DNA from: Halorarum halophilum
GTDB lineage: Archaea > Halobacteriota > Halobacteria > Halobacteriales > Haloferacaceae
Assembly (NCBI RefSeq): GCF_013401515.1
Contig: NZ_CP058529.1
Location: forward strand, 2,728,001 to 2,792,000
Reading direction: 5' to 3'
Length of the DNA stretch: 64,000 nucleotides
Under the pieces are notes generated by a model. The model made no database searches, was not told the origin of the DNA, and saw only the letters and a list, made by a program, of their open reading frames with translations. Of this stretch, positions 34,143-44,123 are shown piece by piece (the stretch's first letter is position 1; the number at the start of each line of letters is the position of its first letter). The translations under genes and the position numbers were made by a program.

Positions 34143-34685
34143 TTACGAGCCGGTGAAGTCGATCCGGTTGGCGGAGTCGCCGTCCGACGCGACCCCGCTC
34201 CCGCCGAGGTGCTCGAACGAGTACGCGTCGTCCAGGTACACCGCACCCTCATCGACCACGACATCGACCGACTCCAGTATCGAGCCCTCACAGGGACCGA
34301 AATCGCAGTAGCCCGAGTCGAGCTGGAACGTGGCGCCGTGCTTCTGACAGACGACCTCGCCGTTGCGGACGAGCGCCCCCTCGCCCCCGTCGAGGCGCGC
34401 GTCGGTCCAGTGCTGGCAGTAGTTCCGGAACGCGACGACGGCGCCGTCGGAGAGCCGCGAGAGGACGACCTCCTTCGGTTCCCCGTCCGCGTCGCTGACG
34501 GTGAACAGCAGTGTCGTGTCGTCCGGTACGTCCTCGAGCGCGGCGATACGGGCGGTTTCGTCGGTCACTGCGTCGTCGAAGGAGACGGGGGATGTAGGCT
34601 CGTTCGGTTTCGATTCGACCGGTATGATGTCGACTAATCGCTTCTTATCAGTTGGAACGTGACCGCGAAAGCCCCCCGCGGCCAT
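34143..34685 (-). CDS. Rieske 2Fe-2S protein
   Basis: A Rieske domain fills the C-terminal 110 residues: box 1 NYCQHWTDARLDGG (Cys, His) and box 2 VCQKHGATFQLDSG (Cys, His), the ligands for the 2Fe-2S cluster; GYCDFGPCEG carries further Cys. No membrane helix or oxygenase domain is present, so it is probably a soluble ferredoxin-like carrier. The first ATG (34685) lies inside the inverted repeat at 34677-34689, so the first 40 residues may not be native. A GTG at 34568 gives a 140-aa protein that starts just before the domain. Confidence 0.8.
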   Translation of the reverse strand: MAAGGFRGHVPTDKKRLVDIIPVESKPNEPTSPVSFDDAVTDETARIAALEDVPDDTTLLFTVSDADGEPKEVVLSRLSDGAVVAFRNYCQHWTDARLDGGEGALVRNGEVVCQKHGATFQLDSGYCDFGPCEGSILESVDVVVDEGAVYLDDAYSFEHLGGSGVASDGDSANRIDFTGS

Positions 34686-34833
34686 CGAGTCGGGGGCCTC
34701 GCTGTCGTTCGAGAGAGCTTCGTTCTCTCGTGATGACGAAAGGCGCGAAGCGCCTTTCGAACCACGCTCCTCGGTCGCTCACTCCGTTCGCTCCCTGCGG
34801 TGCTTGCGTCGTCCGCCTTCCTCGATGGCCGCG
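34677..34833. repeat. 157-bp structured element bounded by a 13-bp inverted repeat
   Basis: CGCGGCCATCGAG (34677-34689) is exactly inverted as CTCGATGGCCGCG (34821-34833). Inside are two strong hairpins: CGAGAGA (34710-34716) with TCTCTCG (34724-34730), and a 10-bp stem CGAAAGGCGC (34737-34746) with GCGCCTTTCG (34750-34759) around a GAA loop. The DNA from 34760 to 34820 is pyrimidine-rich (cggtcgctcactccgttcgc). It codes for nothing obvious. It may be a MITE-like insertion, a processed RNA or a bidirectional stop. The rest of the gap to 34969 shows nothing. Confidence 0.7.
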
Positions 34834-34969
34834 GCCCCTTTCAGTCCCACCCCGTGCCATTCCAGCCGAGCGCAACCGCGAGCGTTCTGACGCGTACACG
34901 GGAACGCGACGGATGTCGCCGGTCGGTGCTGTAGCCTTCGTTGTCGGTCGAAAGTGAAGGCTGTCGCCG

Positions 34970-35917
34970 TCAGTCGGCGGTCGGGCCGTCGCGGTCGTCC
35001 TCGGCGCTTCCTCCGTCATCGCTGGCGTAGCACTCGCGCTCGACGCGCTCCGCGTACAGTCGGGAGAGCAGGCTCGTGACCGGGCCGCCGCCGACCTCGA
35101 CGCCGTCGACCGTTTCGACCGGTCGGATCTCCCGAACTGAGGACGTGAGGAACGCCTCGTCTGCGCCGCGCACGTCGTCCGGGACGTACGTGCCCTCCTC
35201 GACCGGGAACCCCTCCTCCCGCGCGATGTCGAGGACCTCGGCGCGGGTGACGCCGGGCAGGACCGGCCCCTCGAGCGAGGGCGTCCGGATGGCGTCGTCG
35301 GCGACGAAGAGGAGGTTCGCCGTCGCGCACTCCGCAACCGTGCCGTCTGCGTCGAGCATCAGCGCCGCGTCGGCGTCGGTTACCCGCGTCTCGAGCTGCG
35401 CGAGGACGTTGTTGAGGTAGTTGTGCGTCTTCGCGTCGCTCGGCAGCGCGCGGTCGGGGACCCGTCGGGTCTTCACGGTCTGGACCGTCGCCGGCTTGTC
35501 CCACCCCGGCTCGCCGCCGCGGTCCTCGCGGCCGCCCCGGGAGAGCGGTTTCACCACGATCACGACGGTCGGGTCGGTGTCGTCGGCGTCCGGCGGCGCG
35601 AAGCCGTCGTCGACGCCGCGGGTGATCGAGAGCCTGACGTACGCCTCCCGGAGGTCGTTCGCGGCGAGCGTGTCGCGGACGCGGGCCCGGAGGTCGAGCG
35701 CGGAGACCCCCAGCGCCTCGGCCGGCATCCCGAGGGTCTCCAGCGTGTCGAACAGCCGCGTGACGTGGGCGTCCCAGCGGAACACCGTGCCGCCGTAGGC
35801 CCGCATCGTCTCGAAGCCCGCGTCGCCGTAGCGGAACCCCCGGTCGCGAACCGACACCGTGGCCTCGTCGGCCGGGACCAGGTCGCCGTCGACGTGGTAG
35901 CGGAGCGCGTCAGTCAT
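34970..35917 (-). CDS. pabC: Aminotransferase class IV, probable aminodeoxychorismate lyase
   Basis: The 315-aa PLP enzyme of fold type IV begins [20 protein letters not shown] and has RGFRYGDAGFETMRAYGG, SDAKTHNYLNNVLAQLE with the PLP Lys, and AECATANLLFVADD plus GVTRAEVLDIARE. Sequence alone does not separate branched-chain aminotransferases from aminodeoxychorismate lyase. The position after pabB and pabA points to the lyase that yields 4-aminobenzoate. It overlaps pabA by 8 nt. The C-terminal 20 residues are acidic. Confidence 0.85.
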   Translation of the reverse strand: MTDALRYHVDGDLVPADEATVSVRDRGFRYGDAGFETMRAYGGTVFRWDAHVTRLFDTLETLGMPAEALGVSALDLRARVRDTLAANDLREAYVRLSITRGVDDGFAPPDADDTDPTVVIVVKPLSRGGREDRGGEPGWDKPATVQTVKTRRVPDRALPSDAKTHNYLNNVLAQLETRVTDADAALMLDADGTVAECATANLLFVADDAIRTPSLEGPVLPGVTRAEVLDIAREEGFPVEEGTYVPDDVRGADEAFLTSSVREIRPVETVDGVEVGGGPVTSLLSRLYAERVERECYASDDGGSAEDDRDGPTAD

Positions 35918-36506
35918 CGTCGCCCGTCCGGTCCTTGCACAGTCGGATGAAGCTTCGGACCATCGCCTTCCCGTCCGCGGTGAGGATGCTCTCGGGGTGG
36001 AACTGGACGCCGACGTGGGGGCGGTCGCGGTGCCGGACGGCCATGACGACCTCGCGCTCGTCCTCGGTCCGGGCGGTCTCGGCCAGCACGTCGGGGACGT
36101 CCTCCCGCTCGACGCACAGCGAGTGGTAGCGCCCGACCTCGATCCGGTCCGGCAGGTCGGCGAACACGCCGCGCCCGTCGTGGGTCACCCAGGAGGGTTT
36201 CCCGTGGACCACCTCGGGCGCCCGCACGACCGGCGCGCCGTTCGCGGCACACAGCGCCTGGTGACCGAGACAGACCCCGAGCGTCGGGTACGACAGTTCG
36301 CGGAAGATCGGGATCGACACGCCCGCCTCCGCGGGGGTTCCGGGGCCGGGCGAGACGACGACGCCATCCGGGTCGAGGTCGCGGACCCCGTCGACGTCGA
36401 CGCGGTCGTTCCGCCGGACGACGACGGAGTCGGCGAGTTCACCGACGTACTGTACGAGGTTGTACGCGAACGAGTCGTAGTTGTCGACGACGAGGATCCG
36501 GCTCAC
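35910..36506 (-). CDS. pabA: Glutamine amidotransferase subunit of aminodeoxychorismate/anthranilate synthase
   Basis: The 198-aa class I amidotransferase ([20 protein letters not shown]) has the nucleophile elbow GVCLGHQAL and the His-Glu pair in [11 protein letters not shown]. It supplies ammonia to the PabB partner. The start is GTG 36506, overlapping the pabB stop and preceded by GGAGGTG. Whether it serves 4-aminobenzoate or tryptophan synthesis (TrpG) cannot be told from this subunit; pabC next door favours the former. Confidence 0.92.
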   Translation of the reverse strand: MSRILVVDNYDSFAYNLVQYVGELADSVVVRRNDRVDVDGVRDLDPDGVVVSPGPGTPAEAGVSIPIFRELSYPTLGVCLGHQALCAANGAPVVRAPEVVHGKPSWVTHDGRGVFADLPDRIEVGRYHSLCVEREDVPDVLAETARTEDEREVVMAVRHRDRPHVGVQFHPESILTADGKAMVRSFIRLCKDRTGDDD

Positions 36507-38104
36507 CCGTCCACCTCCATCTCCCCGGCCTCCAGCGCCTCGTCCACGGCGTTCACCAGCGCGCGGGCCTTGTCCAGCGTCTCCTCGTACTCGGCCTCGG
36601 GCACGGAGTCGTGGACGATCCCGGCGCCGACGCGGAGGTGGTACCGGTCGCCGGTCCGGACGAGCGTCCGGATGACGATGTTGAGCGTCGCGCGCCCGTC
36701 GAAGCCGAACGCGGCCATCGACCCGGTGTAGGGTCCGCGCCGCGTCCCCTCCAGTTCGTCGATGATCCCCATCGTCCGCGGCTTCGGCGCGCCGGTGATC
36801 GTGCCGCCGGGGAACACGGCCGCCACGGTGTCCGCGAGCGAGCGGTCCGACCGCTCCTCGCCCTCGACGAGCGAGACGAGGTGCATCACCTCCGAGTAGC
36901 GGTCGACCCGGCGGTACTCCGGAACCGAGACGCTGCCGTACGCGCTCACCTTCCCGAGGTCGTTCCGTTCGAGGTCGACCAGCATCGCGTGTTCCGCGCG
37001 CTCCTTCTCGTCGCCGGTCAGTTCCGCCTCGAGCGCGGCGTCCTCCTCGCCGTCGGCCCCGCGCGGTCGGGTGCCGGCGATGGGTTCGGTTTCGAGCCGA
37101 GCGCCCCCGTCGCTCCCATCGTCCGTGGGTTCCCACCTCGTTGGCGTCTTCCCGGCCGACTCGGGCACTCGCCGCAGCAGCAACTCGGGGCTCGCGCTCA
37201 CCAGATCGATGCCCGCCGGACGGTCACTGTCGCCGCCGGCGTTGACGCTGGAGAACTCCACCAGCCCCGAGTACGGCGCGGGGTTCACCTCGCGGAGCGC
37301 GGCGTAGGCGTCGACCGGGTGGACCGCCGCGGGCGCCGAGAGGCGCTGGCTCACGTTGGCCTGGAAGGTGTCGCCGGCCCGGACGTACCCCTTTACGCGC
37401 CGAACCCGTTCGGCGTACTCCTCCCGGCCGCAGTCGCTCTCGAACGTCACTGACTCGGCAGTGGCGGGGGCGGGGCCGACCGATGGGTCGCCGTCGCGGG
37501 CTCGTTGGGCCAGGTCGCGGGCGGCGGCGAGCGCCCGGTCGAAGACGTCGTCGGGGTCGGCGCCGGCTGGAATCCGGGGGCAGGCGGTGACGCGGAGCGT
37601 CGTCTCGCCGTCCCGTGGCTCCGACCAGGACGCCAGCGTCTCGAAGACGGCGACCTGGAGGTGCGGGAGGCCGCGGTCGTCGACCGCGTCGTCCGGGAGG
37701 TCTTCGAGTTCGCGGGCGACGTCGTAGGAGAGCCAGCCGAGCGCGCCGCAGGGGTAGGGGACGTCGCAGTCGCCCCGGACGAGCGTCTCGCCGTCGAGCA
37801 GTCCCTGGAGGGCGGCGAGCGAGGGTGAGGGGTTCGCGTAGTCGCCGTGGCCCGGGTGGTCCGGGTCGCGCACGTCGGCGTCGGGGCCGACGGTCAGCCG
37901 GTCGACCGGGTCGACGCCGAAGAGCCCCCAGCCGGGCTGGCCGCCGGTCGTCTCGCAGAAGACGCCGCCGGGGCCGTCGCGCGCCCGGCGGTAGGCGGTG
38001 AACGGGTCGGCGACGGCGAGGCGGACCTCGACAGGGACGCGGGCGCCGCCGGGGGCCCGGGCCGCGTGCCGACGGTACGACTCGCGGTCGGTGACCGGCT
38101 CCAT
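36503..38104 (-). CDS. pabB: Aminodeoxychorismate synthase component I
   Basis: The 533-aa chorismate-binding enzyme starts [20 protein letters not shown]. Its N-terminal part covers the TrpE/PabB regulatory fold and the C-terminal 270 residues the catalytic domain ([70 protein letters not shown]). It makes 4-amino-4-deoxychorismate with PabA. There is an Asp/Gly-rich insertion near residue 340 ([13 protein letters not shown] type) not seen in bacterial enzymes. Confidence 0.92.
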   Translation of the reverse strand: MEPVTDRESYRRHAARAPGGARVPVEVRLAVADPFTAYRRARDGPGGVFCETTGGQPGWGLFGVDPVDRLTVGPDADVRDPDHPGHGDYANPSPSLAALQGLLDGETLVRGDCDVPYPCGALGWLSYDVARELEDLPDDAVDDRGLPHLQVAVFETLASWSEPRDGETTLRVTACPRIPAGADPDDVFDRALAAARDLAQRARDGDPSVGPAPATAESVTFESDCGREEYAERVRRVKGYVRAGDTFQANVSQRLSAPAAVHPVDAYAALREVNPAPYSGLVEFSSVNAGGDSDRPAGIDLVSASPELLLRRVPESAGKTPTRWEPTDDGSDGGARLETEPIAGTRPRGADGEEDAALEAELTGDEKERAEHAMLVDLERNDLGKVSAYGSVSVPEYRRVDRYSEVMHLVSLVEGEERSDRSLADTVAAVFPGGTITGAPKPRTMGIIDELEGTRRGPYTGSMAAFGFDGRATLNIVIRTLVRTGDRYHLRVGAGIVHDSVPEAEYEETLDKARALVNAVDEALEAGEMEVDG

Positions 38105-38160
38105 ACTCCCGGCGACGACGCCGGACAGGAAAGGGGTTCGGGTGCGTCGCGTCCGGTGGA

Positions 38161-38982
38161 TTAGGGCTCGTACTCCGCGGCGCGGTCGATCCAACGCGAC
38201 ACGCGGGATTCGGAGACGTTCGTCCCCTCGGCGACCTCGGCGGGGTCGGCCGCGGCCAAGTCCGCGACCGTGTCGATACCCATGTCGGAGAGGCGATCGG
38301 CGTACGCCGGGCCGATGCCCCTGATCTTCTTCACGGGGACGCCCTCCTCGGTTTCCGATTCCCCCGCTTCCTCCGTCGGTTCGAGGTCGTCCACGTCGGT
38401 CGTCACGTCGTCGGACTCGGGGCCGGCCGCCTCGGACGTCTCCGCCTTCGTGACGGCGTCCTCGGTCGCCTCCTCCTCGTCGACGATCGACTCGGTGGAC
38501 CCGGTCGCGTCCGTTCCGGCCGCGGCGGTCTCCTCCTCGTCGACGTCGACGTCTTCCTCGTCCTCCTCCTCGGCTTCCGACTCCTCCGCTTCCTCCGCCG
38601 GTTCGAGGTCGTCCACGTCGGTCGTTATGTCCTCGGACTCGGGGCCGGCCGCCTCCGCCGGCTCGGCCCGTGCCGCGGCGTCCTCGGTCGCCTCCTCCTC
38701 GTCGACGATCGACTCGGTGGACCCGGTCGCGTCCGTTCCGGCCGCGACGGTCTCCTCGTCCTCGTCGATCGCCGTCGCCCGGTCGTCGTCGTCCGCGTCG
38801 GACTCGCCCTCGTCCGCCGCCACGTTATCGGTTCCCTTGACTGCGGCTTCCGACGAGGCGTCCGGTTCGGTTCCGGACCCTCGCTCGCGCTCCACCGTCA
38901 CCGACGCCTCGCCCGCGGCCCCGTCCTCCTCGGACGAGCCCCCAATCCCCAGCAGGCGCTTGATTTTCCGCAGTAACACCAT
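38161..38982 (-). CDS. Helix-hairpin-helix protein with duplicated acidic repeat
   Basis: [15 protein letters not shown] forms a short basic/hydrophobic start. About 190 residues of Glu/Asp/Ala/Thr-rich sequence follow, and the C-terminal 55 residues fold as HhH pairs ([35 protein letters not shown]), as in the DUF4332/helix-hairpin-helix proteins that bind DNA. The acidic part holds a repeat of about 60 residues, twice ([20 protein letters not shown]), that is identical over 69 bp in DNA. Function is unknown. Confidence 0.8.
   Translation of the reverse strand: MVLLRKIKRLLGIGGSSEEDGAAGEASVTVERERGSGTEPDASSEAAVKGTDNVAADEGESDADDDDRATAIDEDEETVAAGTDATGSTESIVDEEEATEDAAARAEPAEAAGPESEDITTDVDDLEPAEEAEESEAEEEDEEDVDVDEEETAAAGTDATGSTESIVDEEEATEDAVTKAETSEAAGPESDDVTTDVDDLEPTEEAGESETEEGVPVKKIRGIGPAYADRLSDMGIDTVADLAAADPAEVAEGTNVSESRVSRWIDRAAEYEP
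38456..38746 (-). repeat. Direct DNA repeat inside the HhH gene
   Basis: The 69 bases 38456-38524 are identical to 38678-38746. The offset is 222 bp (74 codons), in phase with the reading frame. The rest of each unit is diverged. The perfect match in one segment points to a recent duplication or gene conversion. Confidence 0.9.
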
Positions 38983-39031
38983 ATCGTCGGTGAAAACGTC
39001 TGCGCTATTTAAAAAACCAGCGCCGGTAGGC

Positions 39032-39859
39032 TTACATTTCCGACCGCAAGGCGGCATTCATCGCCTCGATCGGGGCGTCGGCGCCGGTCCACCGCTCGAA
39101 CGCCTCGACACCCTGATACAGCAGCATCCAGGCGCCGTCGACGGTCGTCGCGCCCGCCGCCCGCGCCTCCCGGAGGAGCCGGGTGTCGAGCGGGGCGTAC
39201 ACCGCGTCAAGCACCGCGAGGTCGCCGTGGAGGTGCTCGGCCGGGACGGGCGTCTCGTCGGACTCCATCCCGACGCTGGTCGCGTTCACGAGCAGGTCGG
39301 CTGCCGGGACGCGATCCGCGAGCGTGTCCAGCCCGCCCGCGGTCACGGTCGTCGGGGTGTCGAGGTCGTCCGGGAGCGACGCTCGCACGTCGTCCGCGAG
39401 CCCCCCGGCGCGCTCCTCCGTCCGGTTCGCGACGTGCAGCGAGACGGCCGGTTCCGCGAGCGCGAACGCGGCCGCACGGGCCGCGCCGCCCGCGCCGACC
39501 ACGACTGCCGCGGCGCCGTCGAGGGAGACGTCGTGGTGCTCCAGCGCCCGGGTGACGCCCGCGACGTCCGTGTTGTGCCCGGTCGGCGGATCGCTGGAGA
39601 AGTCCACGGTGTTGACCGCGCCGACGCGGGCGGCGAGGTCGTCGGGTTCGACGGCCCCGAGGGCGTCCTGCTTGAACGGCACCGTGACGTTCATCCCCGC
39701 GACCCCGAGCGCGTCGGCACCCCTGATGGCGTCGACCGCGTCCCCCGGTTCGAAGGTAACGTAGCGGGCGTCGAGTCCGAGCGCCTCGAACCCCGCCTCG
39801 TGCATCGGCGGGGACAGCGAGTGCTCGACCGGCCGCCCGATGAGACCGTACACGTCCAT
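39032..39859 (-). CDS. aroE: Shikimate dehydrogenase
   Basis: AroE reduces 3-dehydroshikimate with NADPH in the route to chorismate, which PabB next door consumes. The 275-aa protein has the substrate-site [20 protein letters not shown] and MNVTVPFKQ, with the catalytic Lys, the NADP motif [15 protein letters not shown] and the closing [22 protein letters not shown] 39859 begins [14 protein letters not shown], the family start. Confidence 0.95.
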   Translation of the reverse strand: MDVYGLIGRPVEHSLSPPMHEAGFEALGLDARYVTFEPGDAVDAIRGADALGVAGMNVTVPFKQDALGAVEPDDLAARVGAVNTVDFSSDPPTGHNTDVAGVTRALEHHDVSLDGAAAVVVGAGGAARAAAFALAEPAVSLHVANRTEERAGGLADDVRASLPDDLDTPTTVTAGGLDTLADRVPAADLLVNATSVGMESDETPVPAEHLHGDLAVLDAVYAPLDTRLLREARAAGATTVDGAWMLLYQGVEAFERWTGADAPIEAMNAALRSEM

Positions 39860-39976
39860 GGCGGACGGTTCGCCGGGAGGGGGATAAAGGCCGCTTCGAC
39901 GGCGAACCCGGCGGGAGGATTCAGAAGTGATACTCGCGGAGGGACGTTTTTGTAGTTCGTTCCGAGCACTGCTGGC

Positions 39977-41065
39977 ATGTACGAACTGTCGGCCGCAGCC
40001 GCGGCCGCGCCACTCGCCGTGAACACGGGCTGGGAGTGGCTGCGGACGGCGGCGACCAGCGAGTCGGCGGTCACCGTGCTCGTCGGCGCGGTGTTGCTGT
40101 ACCTGGGAGCCGAGGCGCTCGTCCGGGGCGCCTCCAGCCTCTCGGTGGGGCTGGGCATGCGCGCGGCGGTGGCGGGCGTCACCGTCGTCGCGTTCGCCAC
40201 GACGGCGCCGGAGCTGGTGATCGGCGTCCTCAGCGGCCTGGACTACGGGACGACGCTCGGCCTCGGCGCCATCGTCGGCTCGAACGTCGCGAACATCGGG
40301 CTGGTGCTCGGGCTCTCGGCGCTCGTCCGCCCGCTCGACGTCGCCGCCGAGACGCTCCGCAAGCACGTCCCCTTCATGGCGGTCGCCGCGCTCCTCCTGG
40401 TCGGCCTCGGCCTCGACGGGACGCTCGACCGGGCGGACGGCGTGACGTTCCTCGTCGTCCTCGCGGCGTTCACATTCGTGCTGCTGTCCACCGCCGGCGG
40501 CGACGACGCCGTCGACGCGGACGAAATCGCCGCCGACGGCGGAACCGAGCGGGGCGGGAGCGCGAGCGGCGGCGTCCTCGCCCGTGGACGACTGGGCACC
40601 GAGGTGGCGGTCTACGGACGGCGCGTCCGCCCCGCCGACGTGGCGTTCGTGCTCGTCGGACTCGCGCTTCTCCTCGTCGGCGCACAGCGGCTCATCGAGG
40701 GCGGGCGGACGACGCTGTACTACCTCGGCGCGACCGACCGCTTCGTCGGCCTGACCGTACTCGCGTTCGGGACCTCGCTGCCGGAACTGGCGGCGTCGCT
40801 CGTCTCGGCGGTCCGCGGCGAGGCGGAGTTCAGCGTCGGCAACGTCGTCGGCTCGAACATCTACAACGTGCTCGCGGTGCTGGGCGTGCTCGCGATCATC
40901 ACGCCGGTGACGGTGCCCGCGTCCACGGGGTCGTTCGACTTCCCGATGCTCGTCGCGTTCACCCTCGGCGTCGTCGCGATCATGGCGCGCGGGGCGGAGG
41001 TCAGCAGGGTCGACGGCGCCGTGCTCGTCGGCGGCTACTGCTGTTTCTTCTACCTCCTCCTGTAG
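39977..41065 (+). CDS. Ca2+/Na+ antiporter, CaCA superfamily
   Basis: The 362-aa protein has about ten membrane helices with the two alpha-repeats that form the ion path: [20 protein letters not shown] with [13 protein letters not shown], and [20 protein letters not shown] with [13 protein letters not shown]. Each contains the paired PEL/GSN motif that binds Na+ or Ca2+ (YrbG/NCX_Mj type). The central loop is acidic ([16 protein letters not shown]). It exports Ca2+ at the cost of Na+ entry, or similar. Confidence 0.9.
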   Translation: MYELSAAAAAAPLAVNTGWEWLRTAATSESAVTVLVGAVLLYLGAEALVRGASSLSVGLGMRAAVAGVTVVAFATTAPELVIGVLSGLDYGTTLGLGAIVGSNVANIGLVLGLSALVRPLDVAAETLRKHVPFMAVAALLLVGLGLDGTLDRADGVTFLVVLAAFTFVLLSTAGGDDAVDADEIAADGGTERGGSASGGVLARGRLGTEVAVYGRRVRPADVAFVLVGLALLLVGAQRLIEGGRTTLYYLGATDRFVGLTVLAFGTSLPELAASLVSAVRGEAEFSVGNVVGSNIYNVLAVLGVLAIITPVTVPASTGSFDFPMLVAFTLGVVAIMARGAEVSRVDGAVLVGGYCCFFYLLL

Positions 41066-41184
41066 GTTCCCCCGCGCGGCTCCCCGGTTTCCGGGGGCTC
41101 CGTTCACACTCGGCCCAAAAATCGCCGATATCGCGCCGTCGAGAAAGCACAAGAGTAAGGCCAACGCGTCTGCTCTGGCCGGTA

Positions 41185-42513
41185 ATGAGGTCACGGCTTC
41201 GACACCCCCTGATGGCACTGTTCGGGGGGGTAATGCTGACCGTTCCGTGGGTGTACATCTGGGCGACGGGCGGGGCGGGAGCCCTCCCGACGCTCACGCG
41301 CGTGGCGGTGAGCGGCGTCGCGGTTCTCGGGGCGTCGTTCCTCCTCGCGTGGGGGGCCGAAACCGCCGAGAAGGACGTGCCTAGGGCGTTCGCCATCGCG
41401 GTGCTCGCGGTGCTCGCGGTCGCGCCGGAGTACGCCGTGGACGCGCTGTACGCCTGGCAGGCGGGGGCCGGCGACCCGGCCGCCGGCAACCTCGCGGTCG
41501 CCAACATGACCGGCGCGAACCGCATCCTGATCGGCATCGGCTGGTCCGGCATCGCGCTGTTCTCCATCTACCGGGCGTACGGTGGCAGTGACGACGCGAA
41601 CGTCGTGACGAAAGACGGGGCGCTCGGCGACTACGTCCGTCTCGACCGCAGCATCGCCCTGGAGATCCTCTTCCTGTTCATCGCGACCCTCTACGCGTTC
41701 TTCGTCCCCCTCGGAGGCGGTATCGGCGCGGTCGACACCATCGTGCTCGTCGGGTTGTACGTCACCTACATCGCCGTCATCGTCCGCGGCGACGTCGAGG
41801 AGGTCGAGGAGCAGGTCGGCGTCCCGGCGTACCTCCAGGAGCGGGTCAGGAACGTGCGGGTCCCCGCGGTGTTGCTGCTGTTCGGCTACTCGGGCTTCCT
41901 CATCTTCACCGCCGTCGAGCCGTTCGCCCACGGCCTCGAGGAACTCGGGCTCCAGTACGGCATCCCCGAGTTCTTCATGATCCAGTGGATCGCGCCGCTG
42001 GCCAGCGAGAGTCCGGAGCTCATCGTCACCGCCTACCTCGTGAACAAGGCGCGCTCGACGGCGGCGTTCAACGCGCTCATCTCCTCGAAGCTGAACCAGT
42101 GGACGCTGCTCATCGGGACGCTCGTGGTCGTGTACAGCATCTCGCTCGGGAGCTACGGCGTGCTGGAGTTCGACCCGAAGCAGGCCGCCGAGATCTGGCT
42201 CACGGCCGCACAGAGCTTCTTCGCGCTGGCGATCCTCATCAACTTCCGCATCTCCGTCCGCGAGGCGGTGGTGTTGCTCGTGCTGTTCCTCTCCCAGGTC
42301 GTCATCGAGTTCGTCTTCATCCGGACGTACCCCGAGGCACTCGCCGAGCAGTACTCCATCTACCTCCTGCTCGCCTACACCGCCGTCTACGTCGTCGCCA
42401 CGCTGGGGCTGCTCACCCGGCGCCGGCAGGAACTCCGCGAGATCGTCCGGATCACCGGGGACACCGTGCGCGAGGCCTGGGGGGGTACCGGCTCCGGGCA
42501 CTCGGCCGACTGA
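41185..42513 (+). CDS. Divergent CaCA-like membrane exchanger
   Basis: The 442-aa protein has about 11 helices. Two segments are alpha-repeat-like: [20 protein letters not shown] with [14 protein letters not shown], and [20 protein letters not shown] with [13 protein letters not shown]. The Pro-Glu pairs are kept but the GSN motifs are changed to TGAN and SSKLN, which should change ion choice. It follows a clear CaCA antiporter by 119 bp on the same strand. It could carry other cations or be a distantly related exchanger. Confidence 0.75.
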   Translation: MRSRLRHPLMALFGGVMLTVPWVYIWATGGAGALPTLTRVAVSGVAVLGASFLLAWGAETAEKDVPRAFAIAVLAVLAVAPEYAVDALYAWQAGAGDPAAGNLAVANMTGANRILIGIGWSGIALFSIYRAYGGSDDANVVTKDGALGDYVRLDRSIALEILFLFIATLYAFFVPLGGGIGAVDTIVLVGLYVTYIAVIVRGDVEEVEEQVGVPAYLQERVRNVRVPAVLLLFGYSGFLIFTAVEPFAHGLEELGLQYGIPEFFMIQWIAPLASESPELIVTAYLVNKARSTAAFNALISSKLNQWTLLIGTLVVVYSISLGSYGVLEFDPKQAAEIWLTAAQSFFALAILINFRISVREAVVLLVLFLSQVVIEFVFIRTYPEALAEQYSIYLLLAYTAVYVVATLGLLTRRRQELREIVRITGDTVREAWGGTGSGHSAD

Positions 42514-42623
42514 CAGCACCTCAGCAGGTCGCCAAGCGAACCCATCTCCGGCCTGGCGGGACACCCGCCTCGAACTCGACCGGAACCGACCTCGTTTTCC
42601 ACGCCGCCCCCGTTCGACCGAGC

Positions 42624-44021
42624 GTGATCGCCGTCGTCGTCTCCCGCGCGGACAGCGCCTCCGAGCACATCGGCGAGCGCCTGCTCGCGCTCGCCGACTG
42701 GACCGCTCACGAGGACGGAACCCGTCCGGACGCCGACGGCGGGGGAACGTACCACCGGACGACGGTCGACGGCACCGACGTCGAACTCCGCTCGTTCGAC
42801 GACCTCCACATCCACCTGGACGACCCGACACCGGCGTTCTCGGCGCAGCCGGAGTACATCGTGTTCGTCTCGCGGCACTCGGGCGACACCGGGCCGCTCC
42901 TCACCTGCCACTTCACGGGCAACTTCGGCGACGCCGAGTACGGCGGCGCGGACGGCGCGTTCGCCCCCGCCTGTCCCGGCGTCCAGCGCGCGCTCGTCGC
43001 CGGGTTCTCGGAGCACGCACCGGACGGCTACGACGTCGCGGTCGAGTGCACCCACCACGGCCCGACCGACGTCGCGGTTCCGTCGCTGTTCGCGGAACTC
43101 GGCAGCGACGAGGCAGAGTGGGACGACCCGGCGGGCGCCGAGGCGGTCGCGCGGGCCGTCCTCGACCTCCCGGGCCGCGACGTGACGGTCGCCGTCGACG
43201 ACGACGAGGATCCCCGCCACCTCGTCGGCTTCGGCGGCGGGCACTATGCCCCGCGGTTTACCCGGGTGATCGAGGAGACCGCGTGGGGCGTCGGCCACGT
43301 CGCATCCGACTGGCAATTGGACGAACTCGGTCACCCCGCCGAGAGCCGCGACACGCTCGCCGCCGCGTTCGCGGCCAGCGACGCGCGCTTCGCGCTCGTC
43401 GACGGCGACCACCCGACGCTAGAGCGCGCGCTCTCCGACCTGGGTGGCGTGGACGGCCGCGGCGCCCCCGGCGACGGCGTCGGTCCGGACGTCCGCGTCG
43501 TCAGCGAGACGTGGGTGCGCGAGGTGGGCGACCGGCCGCTCGACCTCGTGGCCGGCCTCGAGGCCGACCTCCGGCCCGTCGACGACGGCCTCCGGTTCGG
43601 CGAACCGCGGGCGACCGGCTACGATGTGTTCGACCTCCCCGGGGGCCTGCTCGCCGAGGCGCAGGGCATCGACGCCGACGCGACGCGGGCCGCGGTCGAG
43701 CGGCACGCCGTCGCGTTCGAGACCAGCGAGAACGGGACCCGGGTGGACGGTCGAGCCGCCCTCCCCGGGGCGGCGTCGCGGGACGACCTCGTGGCCGACC
43801 TCGCCGCGGTGCTCAGACGGAAGTACGACGAGGTTTCGCGGCGCGAGGGCGCCGTGATCGCCCGGGTCGCGGCGTTCGACCCGGCCGCCGCCGCAGAGCG
43901 CGGGGTGCCCGAGGGACCGAAGTTCGGACGGCTCGCGGCAGGCGACGACGTCGAGGTGGACGGCGAGACGGTTCGAGCCACGGCCGTGCGTCGCGAGCGC
44001 GAGGAGCGGTTCGAGCTCTGA
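42624..44021 (+). CDS. dtdA: D-aminoacyl-tRNA deacylase (DTD2/DtdA type)
   Basis: The 465-aa protein starts at GTG 42624 (VIAVVVSRADSASEHIGERL). The N-terminal 270 residues match the archaeal enzyme that frees tRNA from D-amino acids: FVSRHSGDTGPLLTCHFTGN, VECTHHGPTDV (metal His) and VGFGGGHYAPRFTRV. The extra 190 C-terminal residues (LPGGLLAEAQGIDADATRAA) are, I recall, part of the longer haloarchaeal form. Previously such genes were annotated as DUF516. Confidence 0.9.
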   Translation: MIAVVVSRADSASEHIGERLLALADWTAHEDGTRPDADGGGTYHRTTVDGTDVELRSFDDLHIHLDDPTPAFSAQPEYIVFVSRHSGDTGPLLTCHFTGNFGDAEYGGADGAFAPACPGVQRALVAGFSEHAPDGYDVAVECTHHGPTDVAVPSLFAELGSDEAEWDDPAGAEAVARAVLDLPGRDVTVAVDDDEDPRHLVGFGGGHYAPRFTRVIEETAWGVGHVASDWQLDELGHPAESRDTLAAAFAASDARFALVDGDHPTLERALSDLGGVDGRGAPGDGVGPDVRVVSETWVREVGDRPLDLVAGLEADLRPVDDGLRFGEPRATGYDVFDLPGGLLAEAQGIDADATRAAVERHAVAFETSENGTRVDGRAALPGAASRDDLVADLAAVLRRKYDEVSRREGAVIARVAAFDPAAAAERGVPEGPKFGRLAAGDDVEVDGETVRATAVRREREERFEL

Positions 44022-44123
44022 GGGGGAGTGAGGAACGGGCGGAAAGCCCCCGAAAACGTCAGACAAGTGCAAGACGAGAGGGGAAGGATAATAACGCTTG
44101 GAGGGGTAAGCCTGCCATAACCT

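Noticed and set aside
39860-41218. N-terminal extension of aroE to 728 aa
   Set aside because: The extra 450 residues are the antisense of the CaCA antiporter gene, and [14 protein letters not shown] is the family start.
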